Source of the DNA: Omphiscola glabra
Lineage: Eukaryota; Mollusca; Gastropoda; Lymnaeidae
Assembly (NCBI GenBank): GCA_964017045.1
Contig: OZ024802.1
Coordinates: 7,486,413 to 7,550,412, forward strand
Direction: 5' to 3'
Length of the DNA stretch: 64,000 nt
The position numbers and the translations under genes were made by a program. Positions 12,060 to 25,100 of this stretch are shown here, piece after piece. Position 1 is the first letter of the stretch. Every line of letters starts with the position of its first letter. Below the pieces are notes generated by a model. That model saw only the letters and a program-made list of their open reading frames with translations, had not been told where the DNA came from and did not search any database.

Positions 12060-12150
12060 ATACAAAAAAAAGTGGACGTTTCGGCCAAGAAGTCTTCAGC
12101 AAAATTACAGAGACGACAAACTCAACTTGTAGATAGGTAGTTGACAGTTG
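12060..12150. repeat. Dispersed repeat shared with 8345-8440
   Basis: gacgtttcggccaagaagtc then gacaaactcaacttgtagat at 12075-12137 matches gccttcggccaagaatcttt then gacaaactcagcttgtagat at 8356-8426. A related hammerhead-like core is decayed in both. Confidence 0.6.
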
Positions 12151-13064
12151 ATACGTGTATAATCATCAGATGACGTATGTTAATGTGCTAAGTGTATCGG
12201 GGCATGCATGTAATGATCCTACCACTAGAGTGATCAGAACCACATACAAAAACCACCAAGCACGATTCTTGACAGTGGCTTTGTACAAACTTAATCGTAA
12301 TGGTCCGACTGCACTAAAGAGTCTCCCTCAATGACTTTGACTTGGCCGCCCTGGTGTGTGCAGCAAGTTCAGTCACCCTTGAAACGCGTTTTGTCGTCCT
12401 TGTTTAAAAAATCCCTGGGACCTGGTGGGGGGGGGGGGAGTCTGTGTTTAACAGTTGTCGTGTGCAGCACAGATCAAAGACCTTTTGAAGTGGGGCCTAA
12501 AACCAAGCGAACATTAGCGTGTCGAATCCTTACCACTTGAAGTCACCTGGCTGAAACCAGGAGGCACTGAGTTGCTGATTGTTCGTACACTTGAAGAGTT
12601 AGTGGACTGCCGAGTTCTAGTCCGGTTAAAACATTGTGTCCTATTACACACGACTAGATGCAGGTTCCTGTGAATTTTATTTTTGATGTTGATTGGAACC
12701 GCCGCATGACGTCATTCAATATTTTATCAATGCATTTATTCCCTCGTTCAACATTTCTAATACTTAACACTAATGACCTTAAAACTTCATCGAATGCTCG
12801 ATATGAATTACAATGTGCAATCAGTAACTTAGATTTTGATGGGCTGTGTATCAATAATCAGTTAAAATGCAGTATAAAGTGGCGCTGATTTGTTGCAGGC
12901 ATTGGCTGCTCTGGTGTGTCATGATTATATCGAAATGGAACTGCGCGCTATTGCAATTTAAGTAATCCCATTTTGACAAGAGACGCTTTTTAAATCTTTC
13001 AGAATTTTTAAAGGCACTTTAATAGGACAAAAGGAACCGAATTATCGAGATGAAAATAAAGTGT

Positions 13065-13395
13065 ATGGGGAAATGCCTTCTCTCTATCTCTCGTTTTCTC
13101 TCCTCTCTCTTCCCCCCTGTTTTCTATCTCCCTACCCCATCTCTCTCCACTCTCTTTTTTTCATCTTCCCTATCTCTTTCTCGTCTCTTCTCTTCTCTCC
13201 TCGCTCTCCCTCCCGATCTCTCTCTCCCCATCTCTCTCATTATCTCTTTCCCTCTCTCTTTCCCTCTCCCTTCTCTCTCTCTCTCCTCTTCCTCTTTCTC
13301 TCCTCATCTCTCTCCCCATCTCTCTCCCTATCTCTCTCCCTATCTCTCTCCCTATCTCTCTCTCAATCTCTCTCTCCCGCCCTCTCTCTCTCAAG
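13065..13395. repeat. CT-rich low-complexity tract
   Basis: About 330 bases of (tctctc)n with C runs; polypyrimidine on +, polypurine on -. The long open frames here (Ser/Leu or Arg/Glu-rich) are not genes. Confidence 0.97.
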
Positions 13396-15310
13396 CATAC
13401 CACTTCACTGGTTGAGATGTGAACTTTAGTTGATGTTTAAAATTGATACTTATCTGATTGGAAATTAAGTGGTTTGTCAAACTAAATCTTTTCTGGCCAA
13501 AAAGGCAGGTTTGGGTACTTTCAAAAGTCCAATTTAGACCCACGAATCTATAGACGTGCACCATTAGCGGTACGGAGATGGACATTGTTTGCGAAGTTAA
13601 ATGAAATTTTAAGATATAAAAATTATATACATAAACATTATTTGATTTAATTTCAACAAATATTGAAGTGCTAGAGTTTTAAAAATGATTCGGAATTAAA
13701 TTTTTCTAAGATTTCTGTAAATAATAAAATCATTACAACAACCCTAATGAGATTGTGACGTCATTGTTAATGCTGAACTCTGGGTACAATTTCCCGGATG
13801 TAGTAGACATGTATGCCAGCATTGATCACATTGTCATGACCTACACCATTGTATGTCCTGTATGGCACCACATTGTAGAGATTCACTGTGCCCCGTCAAG
13901 CGTTAAGTCGGGTTGGCTTAAGTTATTTTTTTTTGGGTGGGAGTGACTTCCCAACAGAGCTTGAAGCTTAAGTTAGTATTCTCTGTGTCATTCCCGGCAG
14001 TGTTGTTGACAGAATGGTCTTATTATGAAGCTGTGGTCTATGTGTTTTAGGATGTGATCGTTTAGACCTTAGCCGAGAAATGTTTCCGCCAAGCCTTTCT
14101 AGAATATGCGTTGAAACAAACCTTTTCTTGTGATTTTGAATGTGAAACAGCGTATCTAGTGTATTTTGGATTTAGGAGAATTCAAATATTCCTTAAGCCC
14201 ATATTTATTGTAAATATTTTTCTTTTTAATGCTATTGGAAATATGTAAACATGGTCTATTTTTTCTGTTACATTATCCGATGTTAAATCAAAAACGTCTT
14301 TCAATGTCATTTCTTAGAACCAATGACGAAGCATATTGTAAGACAAAGGAGAATGATTCGTTTAGATATATGGTCGTTATCTATTTAAACAATAAAATAT
14401 GTTGTTCTAAAAGAGGTACTAGAAGTTCATGACTTTAGACACTCTGCCCCCACCTCCACACCGCTTGCGTCCGCCATTTTTTTATGAAGTCGGTAGTAAT
14501 TTGACACGAGTTTCCTCCCCTATTGATTGACTCAGAGATCAATGCCACCAGCATATGACTCTACTTGTCGGTATTGTTATTGGTTGTAGTCAACACAACA
14601 TACCCTACGGGCCATAAACAACCCTCTCTGTCGTGACAAGTCCCACCCTATCCAAACACTTTGGAGCTTATACCTACCGCAGAACTATCGTGACAACTAC
14701 AAGTTTTTATGTGTTGGAAATGTTGTCATGGCGCAATACAAAAGTATCGTCAGGATCTTTAATGCGGCTCGATTCTCTAAAATGCAGGGGACAATAAACA
14801 TGTACATATTTGAGCACTAACCCAGTTGATCAAATTACAATTGAGACGATCATGCGCTAGCAGGACTTGCATTTAAAGAATTATTTTTAAAAATGACAGT
14901 GTTTGAATTGAAACAAGTGATTGGACACAATAACGAAGCAGGATATATCAACTTTTGCAAGTAAAATGATGACACGTGACTTGAGTTCTCTGACAGGAAC
15001 TCTGGGACATAGTTATGTTACGGTTAGATAAATTTATCTCCATTCGTTTCTACAACATAATTAGTTCACGGACAGTTCCGACCTGGTATTATTTATATGA
15101 TAGTAGTTCTATGATCATAGTTCAACGACATTAACGTCTATGATTTTATTTATGTGACAATAACCCAGTGACATTAGTTATTTGTGGTAATTCCGTTTAT
15201 AAAGATACATTTTTAGCCGATTTGCTACGTTTAACTAATGGGTATATGTCTATAATTAATTACTTTACGCTAGGAGTGAAATTTCCCAAAGAAACTAAGT
15301 TTAAAGATCT

Positions 15311-15470
15311 AAAGATGGCGACCGTATCGTAAAGATTAAATCACATTCTATAATAGCTTCCCTACCGCCCTGGACACGTCACTTTGATTGAACAGTAACA
15401 CATAGTAACGGATTGTGAAAACATGAATTTTGTTGACATTATTTGAACATAAGTTACGACCAATATAAAA
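15311..15470 (+). promoter_or_regulatory. Possible promoter of the NACHT/WD gene
   Basis: AAGATGGCGACC (from 15312) resembles the YY1-type element found just after start sites of many animal genes, and a TATAAAA sits at 15464-15470. Both lie 400-560 bases before the proposed first coding exon. They are short motifs in AT-rich DNA, so this is weak. Confidence 0.25.
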
Positions 15471-15869
15471 CAGCCATGTTCACCAATTCTGTGACGTTAT
15501 GAATCATGTTGATCTTTTGTTAAACCTGATGGACACTTATTTTAGTGAATTTAATAATTGACTGAAATGTTGTGACTGATATACCACGGAAAATACGTGG
15601 AATCTGTAAAACTATTATTCCTCAAAGAAAATTATGGATAACTACAAGTCTTTGTTTTAAAACTATGATGTTGATCGAGCTGAAGAAATTTCAAAAGTGA
15701 AATAGGTGTAGTAGGACAGAACTCAAAGGACCGATACCACGCCTGATCAGTCATGAGTCATATGCAGAAGTTCGACACAAGAAGCCGTCCCATTTTTCAT
15801 TTAGGTTTTATACGGATGTCATAAATAGTTTTACTGGAAAGCAAAAATCTCGTCCTTAATATTGTGACT

Positions 15870-16157
15870 ATGCCGGCAATAGCGACCAACTACGCCATCT
15901 CTAAAGCCTTAGAGTCGAAAGGAACGGTAGCACGTCTTTCAAGCACTCAAACCAACCCAATGCTAGTGGATAGAAATACATTGACAAAAATGAAACCGAT
16001 TGCTAAAAAATCTGTTGATAAACCTTCACGTCTAGAGAAACATTGTCCCGGTGACCAGGTTTTAAAACAAGAGACAATTGACCGGCAGAAAACTAAAATG
16101 ACGCTTGTGGGACTTACGCACGTCAACCCGCGGGACAGGGCGCAGCATATAATCAAG
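15870..16157 (+). CDS. Exon 1 of the NACHT/WD gene (predicted start)
   Basis: It is open from ATG ([12 protein letters not shown]) for 96 codons and ends at AAG|GTAAAG, a strong donor in phase 0, which fits the phase-0 exon 2 at 33677. The peptide is basic, Ser/Thr/Lys-rich and has no recognised domain, signal peptide or membrane segment. The 17.5-kb gap to exon 2 and the lack of a conserved domain make this the least certain exon. A 5' untranslated exon further upstream cannot be excluded. Confidence 0.6.
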
Positions 16158-19100
16158 GTAAAGATAAGTCTTGCGACTTTTTAAAAAATTTGTTCTCAGT
16201 ATTTATTGATACCGCAAGCCTATAGCTTATTTTAAAGCAAGGGTAGGTAGATTGTTTTTTGTAGAGGGCTAAATTGTATATATATATATATATATAATAT
16301 TTACTGATGGTGACCAAGAGGAACTTTTATTTAAAAAAGGGGGGGGGGTGTCATTACATCATTTTTCACTCTTTAAATTTTGATTGGGTGGGGGTGAAAG
16401 TTTGACAGCATGTTGTCTGGCCTTGATTGTGACTTGACAACGTAAATCTCAGTGGAGGTCTCCAGCCATACCTGGATGAGGTTTACTTTGATTGTGACTT
16501 GACAACGTTAATCTCAGTGGAGGTCTCCAGCCATACCTGGATGAGATTTACTTTATCCTCTACAATGATGACGTGTCATGAATGAAACTTGATATGAGTC
16601 AATGCTGGAATGAATTGTACTTGTAGAAAACACGCAGATGCAGAAGAAGACGATAATGTCTTTACACCAAATAAATGCACTAACATACCAAATCCTCGTC
16701 CAAATCCTTTAACACTATCTCTTGTCCCAATTGGACAGTATTAAGAAACATTATTCATTGTCCGGAAAGGACAGTCAGTACAACACCCACCCCACACACA
16801 CACGCTCTCGTCATATACTCTATTCCGACGCACCTGTGCTGTACCGAAGTGAGGTACATAATAAAAGTAACATAACACTTGTGCGCTAGTCTGATCGTGA
16901 CAGCAAGTGTTCCCTGATATATTTTATGATTCAACTTGAGCCAATACAAATGTTCATTTCGTCTTCCTAGCACTCTAAACAAGATTCTGATTTTTAAAAA
17001 GAGAGAGAACTATTAGATCATTCTCCATACCTCGATCAACACTCCATATCTCTGCCAACTCTCTAGACCTCTACCAACTCTCCATGTCTCTACTAACTCT
17101 CCATATCTCTACTAACTCTCCATATCTCTACTAACTCTCCATAGCTCTACTAACTCTCCATATCTCTACTAACGCTCCATGCTGGACACAATAAACGTCA
17201 TAAAGTTTATGATAAACAAATACGCCTAGCGAAAAATGTTGTAACGTTAAATGTTGACACCAAAACACAAACCAAACACATACAAGGGAAACCAACCATT
17301 AACACATATGGTGTGACGTCGAGTGTATGTTAACATTAAAGTTTATCACAAACGAGAGTTGATATTTTGATTTAGCGAAAATCATGGCTTGAAATAAATT
17401 GGACAATCAATTTTAATATGTGCGCTTAAATATGGGCACATATATATGTTAAAAGTGGAAACGCTGCGAATTATACCTGCGTTGCATTACATACGAGGCC
17501 AAGGCAGCAGCTCGACAAGAAAAAGCTACAGGGGAGCATAATGCAGTTTCAGTATTGCCCGTAATTTTGGTTCATATAAAAATAACCTAATTGTTAATAA
17601 AATATTAAAAAATGTAAAGGATATTTCTAGGTTGTACGGGGCAACATTCGACCCGCGGGCCGTAGTTTTCCGAGCCGTGGTTTACATACATTTTATTTCG
17701 TGCAAAATCTGAAAAATTCTATCTATATTTGCACGTGTGTATAAAAATACCTATCTTATGAATGTAACCCGATATTTCAACACCGACAGTGTCAATAGTC
17801 TAACTCAGCCCATTGTATCGAACATTGGCTTAAAGATTGTCCCACTTACAACGCCAGCAGAGCATTATCTGATCCACACCTTTCCATACCCTTAATTTTG
17901 TCACTGTGATACAATATCTTTTCAAACAGAGGATACATGGTAATCCGACTAATCCTACTAACCCTGGCTTATCAATGACTGTAGACACACAAGAGATGAG
18001 GCTTGATGTCAGGACCATGCTTATCGCTAGAACATATTTAATTAGAGATCATTGTTGTTGAGACTTTAGGGCATTTTTCTTTGTGTTTGGGGGTCAGACC
18101 TTTCTGTTTCAAGACCTATTGAAGACCTCATGCTAAGAATTGTCTGTGTAGATAGTCAAATAGCAAAACATAAAATCATTTTTAAAAGGCTGCAGTTATG
18201 AACTGGATTGTTATCAATGTTTGGTCGGGCGAGTTGTTGACCGCGAGAATGTTCATAACAATCCAGTTCATAACAGCTGCGACTATTCGTACCCGGGTAC
18301 CAGAAGTGAGAGTTTGGGATAAAAAAACTATTTTAAATATCATTGTTGGGTTTGTAAGACAAAGTTTGTTATCAAATGAAAGATACTTGAATGGTCTATA
18401 AGTTTGTAAACTTACTTCTTCAGTTTAACTAAAACAAACTACTACAAATGACATCCGAATAGCACTGAGTCAAATGGGACCCGGCTGCGAATGGCGGCGC
18501 TGCGTGTCCGGGTCCACTTTGATTGAATGCTATTCGGATGTCATTTGTGGTCGTTTATTTTAGTTAAACTGAAGAATTAAGTATACAAACATGTAGTCCA
18601 TTCAATTATCTTTTATTTGATACCTCGTTTTTTTTCTTACAAACCCAACAATAACATTTTAAATAGTTTTTCTCGTACCTGTAATGTTCTTTTCTTTCTT
18701 TACGTATTTATAAATTCGTTTCTTTTTAAAGACCCTTTAATATATGGTAAATGGATCTACAAATGAATATTTTTTAAAAGTATATTAAATTTAGTAGCTA
18801 GGTTTTCAAGATCTAAATATAACAACAATATTGTATAATAGGACTTAACCGGGTGAAGTTTTTTAAGTGTTACAAAAAAGTTAACTTCTTATTTTCTTTG
18901 AACAATAGTCCTATAGACTATAGACAGTTGTACACACTACCTGCCGGCCTTTAAACAACAGTCCTACAGAAAGTCCTAGAGACACTCCTAGAGTCCTACA
19001 GACATTCCTACAGACAGTCCTACAGACAGTCCTACAGACATTCCTACAGACAGTCCTACAGACAGTCCTACAGACAGTCCTACAGACATTCCTACAGACA

Positions 19101-22100
19101 TACCTACAGACAGTCCTACAGACATTCCTACAGACAGTCCTACAGACATACCTACAGACAGTCCTACAGACATTCCTATAGACAATCCTACAGACAGTCC
19201 TACAGACATTCCTACAAACAGTCCTACAGACAGTCCTACAGACAGTCCTACAGACATTCCTACAGACAGTCCTACAGACATTCCTACAGACAGTCCTACA
19301 GACATTCCTACAGACAGTCCTACAGACAGTCCTACAGACAGTCCTACAGACAGTCCTACAGACATTCCTACAGACATTCCTACAGACAGTCCTACAGACA
19401 TTTCTACAGACAGTCCTACAGACAGTCCTACAGACAGTCCTACAGACAGTCCTACAGACAGTCCTACAGACAGTCCTACAGACAGTCCTACAGACAGTCC
19501 TACAGACAGTCCTACAGACAGTCCTACAGACAGTCCTACAGACAGTCCTACAGACAGTCCTACAGACAGTCCTACAGACAGTCCTACAGACAGTCCTACA
19601 GACAGTCCTACAGACAGTCCTACAGACAGTCCTACAGACAGTCCTACAGACATACCTACAGACAGTCTTACAGACATTCCTACAGAGTCCTACAGACATT
19701 CCTACAGACAGTCCTAAAAAAAGTCCTACAGACATTCCTACAGACAGTCCTACAGACATTCCTACAGACATTCCTACAGACAGTCCTACAGACATTCCTA
19801 CAGACAGTCCTACAGACAGTCCTACAGCCAGTCCTACAGACATTCCTACAGACATTCCTACAGACAGTCCTACAGACAGTCCTACAGACAGTCCTACAGA
19901 CAGTCCTACAGACAGTCCTACAGACAGTCCTACAGACATTCCTACAGACAGTCCTACAGACATTCCTACAGACAGTCCTACAGACAGTCCTACAGACATT
20001 CCTACAGACAGTCCTAAAAAAAGTCCTACAGACATTCCTACAGACAGTCCTACAGACATTCCTACAGACATTCCTACAGACAGTCCTACAGACATTCCTA
20101 CAGACAGTCCTACAGACAGTCCTACAGACAGTCCTACAGACAGTCCTACAGACAGTCCTACAGACAGTCCTACAGACAGTCCTACAGACAGTCCTACAGA
20201 CAGTCCTACAGACATTCCTACAGACAGTCCTACAGACATTCCTACAGACAGTCCTACAGACATTCCTACAGACAGTCCTACAGACATTCCTACAGACAGT
20301 CCTACAGACAGTCCTACAGACATTCCTACAGACAGTCCTACAGACAGTCCTACAGACAGTCCTACAGACAGTCCTACAGACAGTCCTACAGACAGTCCTA
20401 CAGACAGTCCTACAGAAATACCTACAGACATTCCTACAGATATACCTACAGACATACCTACAGACAGTCCTACAGACATTCCTACAGACAGTCCTACAGA
20501 CATTCCTACAGACATATATGGCATCCTTCCGTCTTCACGAGACGATGGAGTAGCTATATTGTAGTCCTACACTTCGACGAGTGGCTCACTAGGCCAATCC
20601 TGGAATGACAATCTCGTCTACATTTCACGCAGGAGAATGATGATTCCTGGTTAATTTTGGCCTTCCGTGCTGTTCTTTTTGTTGCAAGGGCTTCGTTCCG
20701 CACATCTTCTGCCTTTTTCACTCCTTCGTACACTGCCGTTCGCCAGCTGGAACGTTGTTCGGCAATGATCTCCCATTTGTTGACTTCAATGTTGGCTTCC
20801 TTCATGCTCTTTTTGCAAACGTCCATATATCTCAGGCGAGGCCGTCCAATAAGTCTTGTCCCTTCTGCCAACTCTCCATACAACAGCATCTTTGGAATAC
20901 GGCCTTCCTCTATTCTCCTTACATAGCCTAACCAGCGAAGGCGCTTCTTGCTAAGAGCGGAGAATATGCTACACATTTTGGAACGTTCCAAGACCTCTGT
21001 GTTAGTCACCTTGTCCTGCCATCGAATGCGTAGAATGCGACGCAGACATCGTTGATGGAAGCTGTTGAGTTTCCGCTCGTGACTGGTATATGTGGTCCAC
21101 ACTTCACTGACATATAGGAGCGTACTAAGCACACATGCCTGATAGACACTTAGCTTTGTTTTGTCAGTTAGATTGAGATTATTCCACACCCGCTTATTCA
21201 GTTTAGCTATAGTTGCTGCTGCTTTTGCGATCCTGATGTTTATCTCTTCATCAATGGAGAGAGAACTAGATATATTAGATCCAAGTTATGTGAAATGCTC
21301 AACAACCGACAGATTATGGCCCTCAATAGTTATAACTGGAGGGGACGGCGCTTCTTGCATCATGACATGAGTTTTCTGTAGACTAATTAACAATCCAAAC
21401 TCTTTACAAGCGTGTGATAGACGGTTAACTAGCCGCTGAAGACCTTCTTCTGTGTGAGATGTTAAGGCGGCATCGTCGGCGAACAGTAGTTCACGAATTA
21501 GTACCCTTTTTACTTTGGTCTTTGCACGTAAGCGAGCGATATTGAACAGTCTACCATCAGATCTGGTATGTATGTACACTCCATCTTCACAGTCCTTGAA
21601 AGCAAATTGAAGGAGCATCGAGAAGAAAATTGAGAAGAGCGTTGGTGCCAGTACACAACTCTGTTTTACTCCGCTGCTGACTGGGAATGCCTCGGAGACA
21701 GCGCCATTGAATGTGACTGTGCTGTGCATGTTTTTGTGAAATGATTGTATGATTGTGAGCAGTCGTGGGGGACAACCTATTCTTTGTAAGATACTGAACA
21801 GGCCATTCCGACTTACTAAGTCAAATGCCTTTGTCAGATCTATGAAAGCGATATAAAGAGGCATATGCTGTTCACGACACTTCTCCTGCATTTGGCGTAG
21901 CGAGAATATCATGTCTATAGTTGAGCGCCCACAACGGAAGCCACACTGGGACTCTGGATAGATGCGGTTAGCCAGACTCTGCAATCGTTTTAAGGCAACA
22001 CGGGCAAAGGCCTTTCCAACTAAACCAAGGAGAGAAATTCCTCGGTAGTTATTACAATCACTTCGGTCCCCTTTATTTTTGTACAATGTTACAATGTTAG

Positions 22101-25100
22101 CGTCTCTTATGTCCTGGGGAATGTGACCTTTTTCCCAACACAGACATAGGAACTCATGTAAGGGCTGAATTAGTATTTTTTTTCCATTTGTTAGGATTTC
22201 CGGGGGAATGCCGTCAATCACTGGTGCCTTCCCAACAGCAAGGTAATCTATTGCTTTTTCGAGCTCCTGCATTGTTGGCTCTTCATCTAGTTTTTCCATT
22301 ATTGTCAAGGCTGGAATGTTATTCAGAGCGGTCTCAGTGACTACATTCACTACTGCGTATAGCTCAAGATAATGCTCAACCCAACGCCGGAGTTGTTCGT
22401 TTGGGTTCTGAATAATTTGACCAGTCTTGGACTTGAGCGGTGCTATTTTTGAGGTATGTGGACCTAATGCTCTCTTGATGCCCTCGTACATGTTTCTTGC
22501 ATCCCCGTTGTCAGAAGCTGATTGGATGCAGTTGCAAATTTCCAGCCAGTAAGTGTTGGCACAATGACGTGCAGTCTGCGGGGATATTTTTTTTGCATTT
22601 CGGAGAGCCTGTAGTGTACGAGCACAAGGTGCATCCCTATAGGCAAGTAGGGCTCTTCTCTTCATCTCGGTTACGGGTTCCATCACATTCCAATGCGCCT
22701 CGTACCAGTCATTATTTTTATGTTCCATTTTACCGTAGGCGGACAGGGCTGAATCGTACATAACATCTCGTAAATGAGTCCACTTAGAGTCAATAGTGCT
22801 ATCGGGTGACCCTTTGGCAAGGGTATCCTGCAACACTTTTGAGAATTGCTGAATTTTTTCTGGATTGTTTGAGCAGTGGATGTTAATTCGTGGACGACAC
22901 TTATTTTTTGCATTATGCAATTTTTTTGGCATTAGTCGTATCTTGCTTGCTACAAGAGAATGGTCCGTGTCACAGTCGGCACTGTTGTAACTGCGTGTGT
23001 GAAGTACAATGGCTAGCTCCACGCGCCTGGTGATGACGAGGTCTAGCTGGTGCCAGTGGCGGGAACGTGGGTGTCGCCATGATACTTTTTGGATTTGTTT
23101 ACATTTGAAGAAGGTGTTGGTAACACAGAGACCATGGGAGCAGCAAAACTCCAACAGACGTTGTCCGTTATCATTAATCCTTCCTAATCCGTGATAACCA
23201 AGACATGAAGGCCAGGCTTCCTGATCAGCTCCTACCCTAGCATTAAAGTCGCCCAGAATGTACAATGCTTCGGTTTTGGAAACACATGATAATTCTTGGT
23301 CCAGAGCCTCATAGAACTGATCTTTCTCACCTGGAGACGAATAAAGAGTTGGAGCATACACACTGAATACGTTGGCCTTGCCTGCAGATGATGACATACG
23401 CAATCCCAATGTAGGAGGTTCAATACAGGCCAATAATGTGTTTTTTATGGCAAATCCAACACCATGCCGCCTAGGTTCATCTGCGGGTTTCCCCTGCCAG
23501 TAGAATGTGTAGCTGGCTTCCTTTATGGTACCACTATCCGCTAGTCGGGTCTCTTGAAGGCAGGCAATATCAATTTTTAGTCTGGCGAGCTCCTTGTCAA
23601 TTACATCAGTTTTCCTTGCGTTGTCAACCTCTTGAATGTCGGTTTCAAAGCCAGGACACATCGTCCTTACATTCCATGTTTTAAAATCGAAGTGGTTGAG
23701 ACTTCCTTCTATATACTTTCTTTGCCTTATAAAAAAAGCTCTGCTCCTCGTGAAGTGACGTCACCAGTACAGCTACTTGGCCTGATGATGGAGACCAGCT
23801 GTTGCCCAATGCAGCAGATCCCCACTCTCCACACAACCAGTGGATCCAAGGGAATGACAATTGCCAATAAAGCTTGGCACTGACTGCGTCGCAGGAGTTG
23901 ACAAAATGACATTGTTATCAGCGTCAGATTGACTTCGGGACTCCATCTCCAGATTTTACAGTTTGGGTTTACTCCCGTAGTCTTACCATAACTTCCCGCA
24001 TTTAATTTGTAGATTTATATCAGTAAATATTCATCATTGAATTTGTAGATTTATATCAGTAAATATTCATCACTTTCCCGATATTTCAACAATTTCGGTA
24101 TTCGTAAATTTTGCGTGTCAGCCATCTTGTTGCTAACCGGAAGTCTACAGACATACCTACAGACATTCCTACAGACAGTCCTACAGACAGTCCTACACCA
24201 CACCCGTGGCTCTTTATTGATTAAAAAAATAGTCGCCTCCGAAAAAATTCAACCTTGTTACCTGAGTTCAACAGTCACGCATGACGTTCCCTCACTGTCT
24301 GACGAGATGCAGAGCTTAATACCTTATGTTTATCTAACATTTGATGTCTGATGCTTACTTGTTGGATCTGATAGTCCCTCACTTCGTCAAAGGGACCAGT
24401 GCAACTGATAACAATAACCATACACTGAACATCTCGTTGCACGCTATAAGTTTATTATTATTAATTCAATTCGTTAAACAAATCAAAGTAGTTCCTTTAC
24501 GAATCATCGAGACAAAATCCTCCAACATACATAACAAGCCCCACCGTGAATATCCTACAACGGCCATCAAGGCACCATAACAACAACAAAACTCACGCAT
24601 CATTTTCCCACACACAAATGCGTCACAAATATCTCACACAATAGATACAGCTCCACACATAATCGCTACATACTAAATATCTTTTCGATACCAAACATAA
24701 CAACAGTGATTCTCATACCCTCGACACTGCCTTGTTTGTTATTTAACCTAACAGTAGACAGAGTTACAAGAATCATACATATTGACACCAGAGGAAAAAT
24801 CACATGATACTTTCTGCTAGAAACTAAAGGCGCACAATCAATAAGCACTCACCAAAGCAACCCCTTCAGTGTCTTGCATTATTATTCTTTGACTCTTCGC
24901 TTCAAACGACCAAGTCCTCATCACTAGTTTTAAATCCTTCCTCAGTCAGCAGGCAAGTTATTACCTTTCAAGCTTAGCATTCTGCATCAAAAGATATCAA
25001 TTTCGCGGAAAATAAAAAAACAAAACAAAATTAATTTTGAGATTTAAAAAAAAACAAACTTTGAAATAAAATAAATACAGTGACTAAATACAAAATGTGA

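Larger units (their letters stand above)
11890..15310. other. No gene recognised upstream of the NACHT/WD gene
   Basis: Contains a dispersed repeat at 12060-12150, a G run at ~12427, the CT tract, and otherwise plain AT-rich sequence. The frames at 12331, 12658 and 13755 have no recognised homology. Confidence 0.5.
20517..24142 (-). mobile_element. Nearly full-length endonuclease/RT LINE, copy 1
   Basis: Minus-strand non-LTR retrotransposon lying inside a 12-bp satellite, which continues on both sides (18958-20516 and 24143-24196). It carries one long endonuclease-RT frame (20554-23760) and a 3' end ending GATGCCATA. The 5' end starts with ACTTCCGGTT and CAAGATGGC. Clade is uncertain; the single-ORF layout and the C-terminal Cys/His finger suggest an RTE- or CR1-related group. 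Confidence 0.85.

Noticed and set aside
13050..13429. Ser/Leu-rich and Arg/Glu-rich frames
   Set aside because: CT-rich low-complexity tract, open in several frames.
18911..20524. 537-codon and 229-codon open frames on the minus strand
   Set aside because: They are the 12-bp satellite read in two frames (VGLSVGMS / CRTVCRNV); the period is a multiple of three, so no stop can arise.
22464..23423. Assorted short frames on both strands
   Set aside because: Shadows of the LINE copy 1 polyprotein.
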